DNA of 64,000 nucleotides from Medakamo hakoo (lineage: Eukaryota > Chlorophyta > Trebouxiophyceae > Coccomyxaceae). The stretch is taken from positions 1,054,001 through 1,118,000 of the forward strand of contig CP089462.1 of the NCBI GenBank assembly GCA_026636295.1, written 5' to 3'. Of this stretch, positions 10,469 through 19,710 are shown in pieces (positions within the stretch are counted from its first letter, which is position 1; each line of letters opens with the position of its first letter). Position numbers and translations under genes: made by a program. The notes beneath the pieces are model-generated. The model was not told the origin of the DNA, ran no database searches, and worked only from the letters and a program-made list of their open reading frames with translations.

Positions 10469-13126
10469 ATGATCCCTCCGCCACGAGGAGGAGGCGTGGC
10501 GGGTCGACCCGGCATCGTGACGGGCGTGACGCCACTGCGCGCGGCGGCAGCGCACGGGGTCACCCGCCCCCAACCCTGCCCGCCCTCGCGCCTGGCCACC
10601 CGCTCCCGCCTCCCTGTCCGCCGCCGACCCGCCGCCATGGACGACGCCGGCGCCGATGGCGAGACGAGCACGGCCCCCGCTGCCGACCCGTCGACCGCCG
10701 ACGACGCGACGATCACGGAAGCGGCGGCGGCCGCAGGCGCGCCACCCGCTGTGTGGGAAGCCCGGCTGGCGGCCGCCCGCGCCGCGGCATCGCCCGTGGT
10801 CCCCGTCGCCCCGCCAGCCGCTCAGGGCCCGTCTTCCCGGCCGCCCGACCCGCCGCCCAAAGCGGAGGCGGCGGCCAAGCAGCCTGGCGCCGGCGCCGCG
10901 GCCGCCGTCCTGGGCGAACTGGTCGCCCTGGCCGAGGGCCTGTCCCCCGACGCGCTGGCGGAAGCGGACCTGGCCCGGGCGAGCGCTGCTGCGGCAGCGG
11001 CAGCGCCGGACGCAGCAGCAGTGGGCGTCGAGCCCTTGGAGCTGCCCGAGCCGGCGGCGACGGCGCTGGCGGTTGAAGTGGTGGAGGCGCCGGCGCCGCC
11101 GCTGCCGCCGGCACAACCCCTCCCTCCATCGCCGGAGCCCGCACCCTTTTCCAAGTGGCCGCGCGTCACCCAGCGGGGCGGGCCGCTGGGCGCGGCGGCG
11201 CGTGCCTTGCGGGCGCGCCTGCCCGGCGGGCAGGCACAGGCGGGCGCACAGGGTCCGGCGGGTCCCTCGGCCACCACCCCTCCACCCCCGACCGCTGCCT
11301 TTACGGCCGTCGACCTCGTCGCGTCATCGCCCACGGCTCCGCCCGACCCGTTTGCCAGGCGTGGGCCCGCGGGAGGACCTGGCCTGGAACCGCCGTCGTC
11401 CGAGACGGCCGCTACGACGGCCGCGCCCAGCAGCGGGCCGGCGGTGCCGGCGCCGGCGACCGACGCGGACGGCGGCCCGCCCGACCCGCCCGACCTGGGC
11501 ACCATCTGGGGCCTCGCTGTCCTGGGCCTGGCGTACGTCCACCACTCCACCACTGGCTTCGCCCTGCCCGCCCTCCTCCCCCTCATCTCGCCCGACCTGG
11601 CGCTGAACGACGGCCAGGGCGCCCTGCTGACGGCCGGCTACACCGTCCTGTACGCGCTCGCCCTCATCCCCGTCGGCTTCCTGGCCGACCGGGCCGACCG
11701 GCCCCGCCTGCTGGCGGGCGGCGCGGCCCTGTGGTCGGTGGCCACCCTCGCCGCCTCGCGCGTCGACTCGTTCTCCCAGCTGCTGCTCCTGCGCGTCGGG
11801 TTCGCGGCCGCCCAGGCCACCCAAAACCCGATCTGTTTCAGCCTCATCCCGGAGCTGTTCCCGCGCGAGCGCAACACGGCCATGGCCGCCTACAACTCCG
11901 CCATTTACGTGGGGCGGGCCCTGTCGTTCGCCGCCCTCATTGTCGCCGGCAAAATCGGGGCGACGGCGCCCGCGGGGTCCGAGCCGCCGCCCGACATCGG
12001 CGTGACCATGGTCCCCCTGGACAAGCTGGACCTGACCCAGGTCTCGCTCCTGTACACGCAGGGCGACATGGCGGCCATCACGCCCATCTACGACTACGAC
12101 TTCAGCATCGTGCACTCGATCGTGACCGTCGCGTCCTGGCGCCAGCTCCTGTTCTGGCTGGGGCCGCCGGGCCTGGCCATCGCGGCGCTGGCGCTGCTGA
12201 CGCTGGACGAGCCGCGGGCGGGGCCGGGCTCTGCGCCGACGGGCGACGCCTTCGCTTCCTCCAAATTCACGGCCGCGCCTGTGCGGGCCCTGGCCCGGTC
12301 TGCGGAAGACACGTTTGGCCAGGAGGAGGCGGCGGCGGCCGCGGAGCGGGCGGCCGACGCCCCGCCCGGCAGGCGGCGGTCTGCGGCCGCGACGCGACGC
12401 GCGGCCGGCGGCGCGGCCGCGGCCGTCGCGCTCAAACGCCCGTCGTCCGCGGCCGCCGCCCCGTCCCGCGACGCCTCCTCCGTCCTGGCGGGCGTCAAGG
12501 GCCTCGTGGCCTCCCCCGCCTTCCGCGCCATCACGGCGGCGGCGGCCATCAACGACGTCGGGTCGTGGGCGCTGGTCGGGTGGCAGGCGACGTTTTACCA
12601 GCGGGTGTACGGGCTGGGCCCCGAAACCTACGCGCCCGCCCTGGCGGTGATCCTGCCCGTCGGCGGGCTGTTGGGCGGCGTGGGCGGCGGCCTCCTGGCC
12701 GACAAGCTGAGCCGGAGTGGCGGGCGGTACCTGCTGACGGCGGGCGCGACGATCGCGGCCGCGCCCCTGCTCGCGGGCGCGACGCTCGCGCCAGACTACA
12801 AGCTCTCCTTCGCCGCCCTGCTGCTGGGCTTCGGCCTGTCCGAGATGTGGCGCGCGCCCGCCGCGGTCATGGTGCGCGACGTCTCGCCGCCCGGCCTGGG
12901 CTCGACGGGCTCGGCCGTCCACCTGTGCGTCCGCAACCTGTTGGGCGGCCTGGGCCCGCTGGCCGTCGCGGGGCTGGCGGAGCGGGCCGGCCTGCAGTTT
13001 GCGCTGCTGCTCGTCCCGTCGTGCTACGCCCTGTCGGGCGTCGCGTTCTTCTGGGCGGAGCGGGTGCTGGCGGCGGAGAAGGCGGCGGCCAAAGCGGCGG
13101 CGGCGGCGGCGGGGAAAGTGGAGTGA
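10469..13126 (+). CDS. Major facilitator superfamily transporter with long N-terminal extension
   Basis: A single open frame of 885 aa. Hydrophobic segments start near residue 345 (GLAVLGLAYVHHSTTGFALP). The MFS signature between helices 2 and 3 appears as GFLADRADRPRLLAGGAALWS. RNTAMAAYNSAIYVGRAL resembles the spinster-like (SPNS) and related algal MFS group. Six helices are followed by an Ala-rich loop, then six more (NDVGSWALVGWQATFYQRVYG onward). Substrate is unknown. The start is uncertain: ATG 10469 gives a roughly 56-residue Arg/Ser/Ala/Pro-rich leader without acidic residues, which could be a plastid transit peptide. ATG 10637 has the better context (gccgccATGG) and begins an acidic segment. 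The roughly 285 residues before the first helix are low complexity. Confidence 0.75.
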   Translation: MIPPPRGGGVAGRPGIVTGVTPLRAAAAHGVTRPQPCPPSRLATRSRLPVRRRPAAMDDAGADGETSTAPAADPSTADDATITEAAAAAGAPPAVWEARLAAARAAASPVVPVAPPAAQGPSSRPPDPPPKAEAAAKQPGAGAAAAVLGELVALAEGLSPDALAEADLARASAAAAAAAPDAAAVGVEPLELPEPAATALAVEVVEAPAPPLPPAQPLPPSPEPAPFSKWPRVTQRGGPLGAAARALRARLPGGQAQAGAQGPAGPSATTPPPPTAAFTAVDLVASSPTAPPDPFARRGPAGGPGLEPPSSETAATTAAPSSGPAVPAPATDADGGPPDPPDLGTIWGLAVLGLAYVHHSTTGFALPALLPLISPDLALNDGQGALLTAGYTVLYALALIPVGFLADRADRPRLLAGGAALWSVATLAASRVDSFSQLLLLRVGFAAAQATQNPICFSLIPELFPRERNTAMAAYNSAIYVGRALSFAALIVAGKIGATAPAGSEPPPDIGVTMVPLDKLDLTQVSLLYTQGDMAAITPIYDYDFSIVHSIVTVASWRQLLFWLGPPGLAIAALALLTLDEPRAGPGSAPTGDAFASSKFTAAPVRALARSAEDTFGQEEAAAAAERAADAPPGRRRSAAATRRAAGGAAAAVALKRPSSAAAAPSRDASSVLAGVKGLVASPAFRAITAAAAINDVGSWALVGWQATFYQRVYGLGPETYAPALAVILPVGGLLGGVGGGLLADKLSRSGGRYLLTAGATIAAAPLLAGATLAPDYKLSFAALLLGFGLSEMWRAPAAVMVRDVSPPGLGSTGSAVHLCVRNLLGGLGPLAVAGLAERAGLQFALLLVPSCYALSGVAFFWAERVLAAEKAAAKAAAAAAGKVE

Positions 13127-13194
13127 GAGGGGGAAACGCGCACAGGGCGATGGTGTTGTGTGTGGGGCGACTCCCACTGCCGTCGCGCTGCTTT

Positions 13195-15026
13195 TCAGCC
13201 TCCACCCCCTCCACCCACCACCCCCGCCCGTCTCTCGGCACTCCACGCCGCGCACCACTTCAGGTCCGTCAGCAGGTACTTCATGGCCCGCGTCCACCGG
13301 GACGCAGGTGCTAAGGCAAAGCGCAAGGACACGCCGCCGATGGTGGCGGCGGGCGTGCCGGGCGGCGGGGGTGGGGGCGGGCTTGCGGCCGCGGCGTGCG
13401 CGCTGCCCGACCCGCCACCGCCGCTGTCCGCCACGGCCGGCGCTTCGATCGCGTACGGCAGTTTGAAGGCCGGCGACACACCCGCCGCTTCATCCGCCGC
13501 GCCTGCAGCCGCGCCAAACTCCGCGACCGCGCCCGCGAACAGGGAGACGGCCCGGTCAAAGGCCGGGCAGTAGAGCCGGTTGGCGGGGCCGGACAGGTCG
13601 AGGGTGGGGGGCGGGTCGGACCCGGGCGGCGGCGCATGCGGCAGGGCTGGCGCCTCCCACGCGCCCGACGCGGACCCGCGGCCTGGGCCAGCGGGCGACG
13701 GCGTGCCCGCACCGCCCGCGCCCGCGCCCGCCCCCGTCGACGCCGCCAGGTCGACGATCCTCGCGCCGGGGCCGCCCAACAGCAGCACGCAGCGGGTGAA
13801 CCGCACGCCGTGCAGCGACGCGAGCGTTCCCAACAGGCGAGCGGCTGCAGTCAGGGCCCCGTTGACTTCCTCCCAGCCGGGGGGGCCGGCGCCGGACGAG
13901 GAGGGCGCGGGCGGAGGAGGCGGCGCGGGCGCGGGCGCGGGCGCTGGACCGGGAGGGGCGGGCGGCGCGGCCGGGCCGGCCCCGTCCCTCCCACCGCCGC
14001 CCCCACCCCCGCCGCGCCCGAGCCTCAACCCCGCAATCGTTCCGTACGGCCCCTCGTGCCAGATGCGGTACAGGTCTCCCACCGCGTCCCGCCCGCGCAA
14101 CGCGCTCAGCGAAGACCGGGCGCGGGCCAGGCGGGCGGCAGCCGCGCCGCGCTCGTCCGCGGCGGCCAGGGCGGCGGCTTCAAAGTCATTCACGTCACGC
14201 CAAAAGGCCGCTTCCAGCGCGTCCAGGGCCGCGGCTTCGGCGCGGGCGGCGGCCAAATCAGCAGCAGCGGCTTCCGCGTCGGCAGCGGCAGCGGCGGCAC
14301 GGGACGCTTCCCGGGCTGCCGCGGCACGGGCGGCTGCCGCGTCGCGGGCGGTGGTCGCACCCGTCTCACCACCACCACCCTTCAGCGCGCTCAACGCGGC
14401 TTGCGCCGCGGCCGCCTCCGCTTCCGCTTCTGCCACGGCAGCTTCAAGCTCGGCCGCCGCTCGCCCCGCACAATCGGAGCACAGCGGCACGTCAACCCCG
14501 GCCTCGGCCGACGCGAGGTCAAACGCGGCCGCGGCTGCGGCAAAGCGTGCGTCGAGGGGCGTGTGCGGGACGGGCGCGGAGGCCGAGGTTGTGGGGGGTG
14601 GAGGACGCGGTGCTGCCTGTGGAGGCGCGCGGGGTGGGCGCAGGATGGAGGCCGAGCCGGCGAGCAGGACGAAAGACTCGTCCAGGCGGAGTGGGGCTGT
14701 GTGGGTTGGGTTGGGTGGGGGAGAGTGAAAACGAATGCGAGTTTTTTTTTGTTCCGAAACGAGCCCGCCACCCTCCACGCACACACCCAAGCTCACTCAC
14801 CTTTCCCGCTCGCACCAGCGCGCCGCCGTTCCTCGTCCGGCAGGAGGATGAAGGAGCCGTCCACCGGAGGTGGCGGAGGAACGGCCGCTTCTGCAGATGA
14901 TGGCGCCGCACTCTGCCCATCCCCGACCGCCAGCGGCGCCCGGCACGCCTGGCAGTGGAAGGTCAGAGGAGGGCACCCGCCGGCGGCGACGGCCGGCGTG
15001 GGCCGCGCGGCCGCGGTGTCGGCCAT
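13195..15026 (-). CDS. ATG6: Beclin 1 / ATG6, autophagy and vacuolar sorting
   Basis: Two minus-strand exons, 15026-14801 and 14696-13195, phase 1, give 575 aa. ATG6 is a subunit of the class III PI3-kinase complex that makes PI3P for autophagosome formation. The N-terminus has FHCQACRAPL (CxxC at residues 25 and 28), as in plant and animal Beclins. LDESFVLL follows the intron. An Ala/Glu-rich coiled coil covers about residues 130-270. The evolutionarily conserved domain follows: FWRDVNDFEAAAL, DLYRIWHEGPYGTIAGLRLGR, WEEVNGALTAAARLLGTLAS, then FDRAVSLFAGAV and WTRAMKYLLTDLKWCAAW. The domain is interrupted by Gly/Pro loops not seen in typical family members. It is convergent with the MFS gene (68 bp) and divergent from the next gene (91 bp). 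Confidence 0.9.
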
Positions 15027-15117
15027 GGCGAACGTGGGGGCGACGCACTTGTGTCTGTTGTCGTGTGTGGAGGAGCGAAACGCCCTTTCGCTGTGACCAC
15101 AGCGCTAAAAAAAAACA
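15027..15117. promoter_or_regulatory. Very short bidirectional promoter, ATG6 / AIG2-like gene
   Basis: Only 91 bp lie between the two start codons. The stretch holds an inverted repeat with 7-bp arms, agcgaaa at 15074-15080 and tttcgct at 15086-15092, separated by cgccc. A nine-A run sits just before the downstream ATG. Both promoters and 5' UTRs must fit here or overlap the neighbouring coding sequences. Confidence 0.5.
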
Positions 15118-15756
15118 ATGGCCACGGTCTTCGTGTATGGCACGCTCATGAGCCCGGAAGTTTTACGGGCACTGATCTGCAGGGTCCCCGCCATGGCAAC
15201 CGGTGCGTGGGTGGGGACCCCACCCACGGCTTGCTGCTTTTTCCGGACCAAACTCTCGACGTGTGTGCTCGCGCGCGCACCGACCTCACGCCCCCACCCG
15301 CCCCTACCTCCACCGCACGCCCCCGCGAACACAGCCCGCCTCCCCGGCCACCGCCGCCACGCCCTGCGCGGCCAAGTCTTCCCGGCGGCCGTGCCGTCAC
15401 CGCCAGACTCCATCACCGGCCTGCTGCTGTCCGGCCTGCGACCCGATGAGGTCGCAGTGTTTGATCTCTTTGAGGGCAACGAATACGAAAAACGCCGCGT
15501 CACGGCGTTCAAAGGCGACGGCGACGCCACGGAAACGCCGGCGGACGTCTACCTGTGGACGCGTCCTGACCTCGCGGCCGACCTGCTGCCGTCCCCGCCC
15601 GACTGGGACTACGAAGGCTTCAGGGCGGCTCACTTGGAACGGTACACAAAAATGGCGGAGAAGTTCGGGGCGGAGGCGCGGGCGGCCGTGGCGGGCGGCG
15701 GGGAGTGGGGTGGGGAGGGCGCGGCCGCCAGGGCCGCGGAGCTTGCGGAGGGATGA
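15118..15756 (+). CDS. AIG2-like / gamma-glutamylcyclotransferase-fold protein
   Basis: Two exons, 15118-15202 and 15335-15756, phase 1, give 168 aa. The fold belongs to the gamma-glutamylcyclotransferase superfamily, and this branch resembles plant AIG2-like proteins. The N-terminal substrate-loop signature VFVYGTLMSPEVLRALICRVP is clear. ALRGQVFPAAV and the DLFEGNEYEKRRVT segment, which carries the likely catalytic glutamate, follow. WDYEGFRAAHLERYTKMAEKF near the end matches the plant family. The donor is GTGCGT and the acceptor is cacag. The intron has no in-frame stop, so the frame reads through it, but family alignment supports removal. The exact substrate is not known for AIG2-like proteins. 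Confidence 0.85.
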   Translation: MATVFVYGTLMSPEVLRALICRVPAMATGAWVGTPPTACCFFRTKLSTCVLARAPTSRPHPPLPPPHAPANTARLPGHRRHALRGQVFPAAVPSPPDSITGLLLSGLRPDEVAVFDLFEGNEYEKRRVTAFKGDGDATETPADVYLWTRPDLAADLLPSPPDWDYEGFRAAHLERYTKMAEKFGAEARAAVAGGGEWGGEGAAARAAELAEG

Positions 15757-15935
15757 GTAAGAGTGTGGGGCGATGTAGAGTGGGGGAGGGCGGCGGCGCG
15801 TGAAATCAGTGTGTTTTTAGTTTTTTGCCAACACCCACCCCAGTGCGGAGGTTGACAGGGTCAGGGGAGACAACACAACTCGCCCCCGTTCCCGCTCTGC
15901 GTCACAACCCTGCGTAAAAATGCTTCTTCCTGTGA

Positions 15936-17143
15936 TTACAGCTCTGTCCGCGCCTCCTCCCGCGCCCGCGCCGCCGCCTCAACTTTCGCCGCCCGTTTAG
16001 CCGCGCCCGCCGCCGCCCGCCGGGCGGAATAGCCGAGGAGCGACGTCGCCCGAATGTAAAGGAACGTGGCGGTGAAAACGCCGGCGACGCTGAGGAACAC
16101 GACGCAAGTCGACCAGCACCCCCGGCGGGAGCGGCGCAGGGCGGCGGTCGCGCCGGCGGCAGCCGTCCGGGCGGACGCGAGCGTCGAATCCAGCGCGACC
16201 TCGGCGCCGTCCACCAGGCGGCCGCGCGAGCGGAGCGCGTCCCGGGCCGCCTCGGCATTGGCCCGCAGCCCCGCCGCCAGGCCCACCAAGTCGTCCGTCA
16301 GGGCTTCTTGTAAGCCGCGCTGCGTCGCGATGGTGGAAGCGGCGGCCTTGCCCAAGCCCGCCGTGGAAGCGGGCGCGGCGCTCGACCGCGCGCGGATGGC
16401 CTGGTCGGGGCGGGTCGTGGCCGACGCGAAGCCCGGGCCGGCGCCGCGGGCCACGCCGCCGAGCAGCGCAGACCGGGCGGCCTGGCCAGCCGCGTCGGCC
16501 GGTGCGCCCGCGTCTGTGGACAAGGGTGGAGGGCCCGCCGACGCCGACGCCGCCGCGGCGGCGGCAACAGCGGCCGCGTCGGCCGGGCGGGGCACGACGA
16601 GCGGCGGCGGCGACTGCGCGCCCAGCGAGGCGACGACCGCGTCGGCGCGGGCGCGGTACGCTGCCACAAGGTCGGCCGGCAGCCTTTCGGGTCCGGCTGC
16701 GGCTTCTAAATCCGCCAGCTGGTCTTGGAGCGTCTCCACGTACTGACGTGTGTGTGGTTGGGCCCGTGAGGGGTGAGAGGAGGGGTGAGAGGAGGGGAGT
16801 GAGAGGAGGATGGCGAAAAACCAATGCCGCGCCGAGCTTCGGGCGTGAACCGCGGCCGAGTCACGCGTCTCGTTCCTCCTCCGCCACGCCCACTCTCTCG
16901 TCCACATTCCCAGCCGGCTGCACGTACGTGGTGAAAGACCGGGCTGGTCCGCCAGGCGCCGCCGCGCAGGTCGGACCGCAGCGCGAGCGGGTGCATGGGG
17001 CCCGCAGTGTCGGCGCCGTTGCTGTCGCCGCCGCCGCTGGCTCCATCGTCCGCGACGACGGCTTCACACGCCCGGAGCAGGCGGCGGAAGCTGACCTCCA
17101 GGAACAGGCCGGACGACGGGGGTGGGAGTGGGGAGGCCGCCAT
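15936..17143 (-). CDS. USE1: SNARE protein USE1, ER-Golgi retrograde transport
   Basis: Two minus-strand exons, 17143-16928 and 16742-15936, phase 0, give 340 aa. USE1 is a Qc-type SNARE that acts with Sec22, Ufe1/syntaxin-18 and Sec20 at the ER. The N-terminus EVSFRRLLRACEAVV and YVETLQDQLADLE match the family helices. The SNARE stretch is QRGLQEALTDDLVGLAAGLR onward, about residues 225-285. It is followed by a membrane anchor with CVVFLSVAGVFTATFLYI. About 38 residues, mostly basic and Ala-rich, follow the anchor and end in RTEL; that is long for a tail-anchored protein. The donor is gtacgt and the acceptor is gtcag. An unrelated ORF ends only 13 nt upstream of the start. Confidence 0.85.
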
Positions 17144-17156
17144 TTTTCTTTTCTTC

Positions 17157-17852
17157 TCAACGCACGCCGCGCCCGCCAGGCAGCAGCGGAACAGTGGACT
17201 GGGCGGGGCCGCCCTCCGTGGCCGCCGCCCGCTTCACCGGGGCCGCCGCCGCCCGTGGTGCCTGCGCCGCACCAGCCGCCCGCTTGTCCGCAGCCGCCAC
17301 GGCAGCAGCTAAATCACTGACGCTCACCCGGCCGGCCCCGCTCGATAGGGCCGCTGCCGCACTCCTGGGCCCCTCGCGCGCGAGCTCGGCCGCCAGCGCC
17401 GCGACCAGCGCCGGCCGCCCACCCACTTCCTCCGCGCCGGCCTCTGCGACGGCCAGCCAGGGAGATAGGGAGGCGGTCGCAGCGCGAGCCGCCGCGGCTC
17501 TTGCTTCCGCCGCGCTCGCTTCCCTGGCCGCCACTACCACCCGCTCCTCCGCTGCAGCCGCGGCGCCCGCCGACGCCGCCGCCCACGCCGCCGCCCGGGC
17601 TTTGCGGGCCGTGCCATCTTCCAGCATGCGCACGGCCCGGGCCATGGAGGCTTGGAGGGCCGCGTCTCGGGCAGCCAGGGCGGCGGTGCGGGCGGCGAGA
17701 GCTGGCTCGGCTGCGGCCGCGGCGGCGCGGGCGGCCGCCAGGGCCGCGGACGCGGCAGCGACTTCAGCCTGTGCGGCCTGGAGTTCGGCAGATGTGGACG
17801 GGGGTGGGCCGGGTGGGGGGAGGGGGGACGATGCGTCGTCGGCGGCCATCAT
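17157..17852 (-). CDS. Ala-rich coiled-coil protein of unknown function
   Basis: An open frame of 231 aa starting MMAADDASSP. Residues about 20-165 are Ala/Glu/Arg-rich with heptad-like spacing and predict a long coiled coil. A more globular part has SPWLAVAEAGAEEVGGRPAL and SVSDLAAAVAAADKRA. I do not recognise the family; structural subunits such as augmin or kinetochore proteins look similar in composition but no specific motif supports them. The reading direction was chosen because residue composition is balanced on this strand and third positions are GC-rich. The stop lies 13 nt before the USE1 start on the same strand. The opposite strand is also open but is Ala/Arg/Ser-skewed, typical of an antisense shadow. 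Confidence 0.6.
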   Translation of the reverse strand: MMAADDASSPLPPPGPPPSTSAELQAAQAEVAAASAALAAARAAAAAAEPALAARTAALAARDAALQASMARAVRMLEDGTARKARAAAWAAASAGAAAAAEERVVVAAREASAAEARAAAARAATASLSPWLAVAEAGAEEVGGRPALVAALAAELAREGPRSAAAALSSGAGRVSVSDLAAAVAAADKRAAGAAQAPRAAAAPVKRAAATEGGPAQSTVPLLPGGRGVR

Positions 17853-18047
17853 GGCGTCGACGGGAAGGGGGGTGGGGGAGGTGGGTGGGGGGAGGCGAAC
17901 GGGTGTTGTGCAGGAGGGCACGGGTCAGGTCGGGCCCCGCGCACGCGCACTCGCTCGTTTTTTTGTGGCACACCGGCAACCAGGCCCTGCGCGCCTCTCC
18001 CTCTGTCTCGCTTGCTCCTTCGGACGCAGGCCAGGCCCGTTAGTCTC
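17853..18047. promoter_or_regulatory. Presumed bidirectional promoter, coiled-coil gene / UROD
   Basis: 195 bp between divergent starts. It holds a GT/GGG-rich part next to the minus-strand gene and a T-run near 17960. No named site is recognised. Confidence 0.45.
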
Positions 18048-19608
18048 ATGGCCACGCAGCTGCACCTGTCGCCGACTGCCCAGCGTGGCCCTGCCGCGCG
18101 TCGGAGCCGCGCCGCCGCACCTGCGCGGGCGTTGCGTCGGTCCGTCGCCGCCGCCGCGTCATCCTCCTCTCCCACCGACCCTCTCATGGTCCGCGTCGCG
18201 CGCGGTGAAGGTGCGCAGTCTTTAGACGAGGCGCTTGCGTGACGACGCGGCTAAAGACGGCCCGCGCCTCGCTCATTTTCTCTTCACACCGTCTCAATTT
18301 CTCCCGTCCTCTCCCTCCCTCCACTCTCCAAACAGGCGGCGACCGCGTCCCCGTCTGGCTCATGCGCCAGGCCGGGCGGTACATGGCCGACTTCAGGAAG
18401 TGCGTGTGGAGTTGGAGGTGAAAGCCGTGAAAGAGTAGGCGTCGGCTCCTCTCCTCCCGTGCGGCCAGCCGCGAGGCCCGACGACGGCCCACCCTCCCCC
18501 GACCCTCATCCTCACCCTCTTTCTCCCTCCCTCCCACCGCCCGCCTCCTCCTCCTCCTCCTCCTAGATTCTCCGACACCATCCCTTTCCGCCAGCGGTCC
18601 GAGACCGCCGACATCGCGACCGAGCTGTCCCTGCAACCCTGGCGGGCGTTCCACCCGGACGGCGTCATTTTCTTCTCCGACATCCTCACGCCCCTGCCCG
18701 CCCTGGGCATTGAGTTTGATGTCGTCAAGGGCAAGGGGCCGCTCATCCCGTCCCCGGTCCGCACCATGGAGGCTGTGCGCGGCCTGCGCACGCTGGACGA
18801 CCCGGACGCCTCCCTGCCCTTCGTCCGGACCATCCTGTCCAACCTGCGGGCGGAAGTGGCGGGCGGCGACCCGGGCGCTGGCATCTCGGACGCGCCCGCG
18901 GTCCTCGGCTTCGTCGGCACGCCCTGGACGCTGGCCGCGTACGCGGTCGAAGGCAAGGCCGACAAGCACTGCATGGCGACCAAGAAGCTGATGCGCGGCG
19001 ACCCGGCCACCCTCCACTCGCTCCTGGGCCACCTGGCCGACGCGATCGCAGTGTATGCCATCCACCAGATCGATGCCGGCGCCCAGATCGTCCAGCTGTT
19101 TGACAGCTGGGCCCACCACCTGGCCCCCGACCAGTACGCCGAATTCTCGGGGCCGTACTCGGAGCGCGTCATCGCCGCCGTCCAGGCCGCGCGCCCGGGC
19201 GTGCCGCTCATCCTGCACGCCAACGGCGGCACGGGGAAGCTCGGCCTGATGGCGGGCACGGCCGCGCCCGTCGTCGGCCTGGACTGGGCGACGTCCATGG
19301 CGGACGCCCGGTCCATCCTGGGCCCCAACCGCATCGTGGCGGGCAACGTGGACCCCATGGAACTGTTTGGTGGGGAGGCCGCCATTGAAAAAGCGGTGGA
19401 GCGGGTGGTGCGCGAGGCCGCGGGCGGCGGGGCGGTCGAGTCGGACGGCGTCGTGCGCCACATCCTCAACGTGGGCCACGGCGTCGCCCAGGGCACGCCC
19501 GAAGACGCGGTGGGCGTGTTCTGCCGCCTGGCCCGGGAGAAGAGTGGTGGGTGGCTGCCAGCGTCCGTGGCGGCGCGGGCGGGGGTGCGGGCGGCCGTCA
19601 AGGTTTGA
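18048..19608 (+). CDS. UROD: Uroporphyrinogen III decarboxylase, plastid-targeted
   Basis: Three exons, 18048-18210, 18336-18399 and 18567-19608, give 422 aa. The enzyme converts uroporphyrinogen III to coproporphyrinogen III in heme and chlorophyll synthesis. Residues 1-42 are Arg/Ala/Ser-rich with no acidic residues, typical of a chloroplast transit peptide. DPLMVRVARGE and VPVWLMRQAGRYM form the family start. PDGVIFFSDILTPLPALGIEF, the VLGFVGTPWTL segment and HILNVGHGVAQGTPEDAV are conserved. The catalytic aspartate lies in FFSDIL. The FSDTIPFRQRSETADIATEL stretch places it in the algal and plant plastid class with this variant linker. Intron phases are 1 and 2, with donors gtgcgc and gtgcgt. 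Confidence 0.94.
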
Positions 19609-19682
19609 GAGGGAGGGGTCTCGAGGCGTGAAAAAAAAAACGAGCGATTTCTTCATCAGTGGGAAACATCACACAGTGCTGT

Positions 19683-19702
19683 GCGCCAGTCGAGACTGGC
19701 GC
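19683..19702. other. Hairpin between convergent UROD and PQ-loop genes
   Basis: Arms gcgccagt (19683-19690) and actggcgc (19695-19702) pair perfectly around a CGAG loop. A G-C pair could extend the stem by wobble. It lies 74 bp after the UROD stop and 8 bp after the stop of the minus-strand gene, so it falls in either 3' UTR. Confidence 0.4.
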
Positions 19703-19710
19703 GCTAATTG

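Noticed and set aside
7812-10535. 907-codon minus-strand frame over TBCCD1
   Set aside because: Antisense to a clear TBCC domain and made mostly of Arg, Gly and Ala.
17122-18225. Plus-strand 367-codon frame over the coiled-coil gene
   Set aside because: It is Ala/Ser/Arg-rich without heptads and overlaps the UROD start region; the minus-strand frame has balanced charge.
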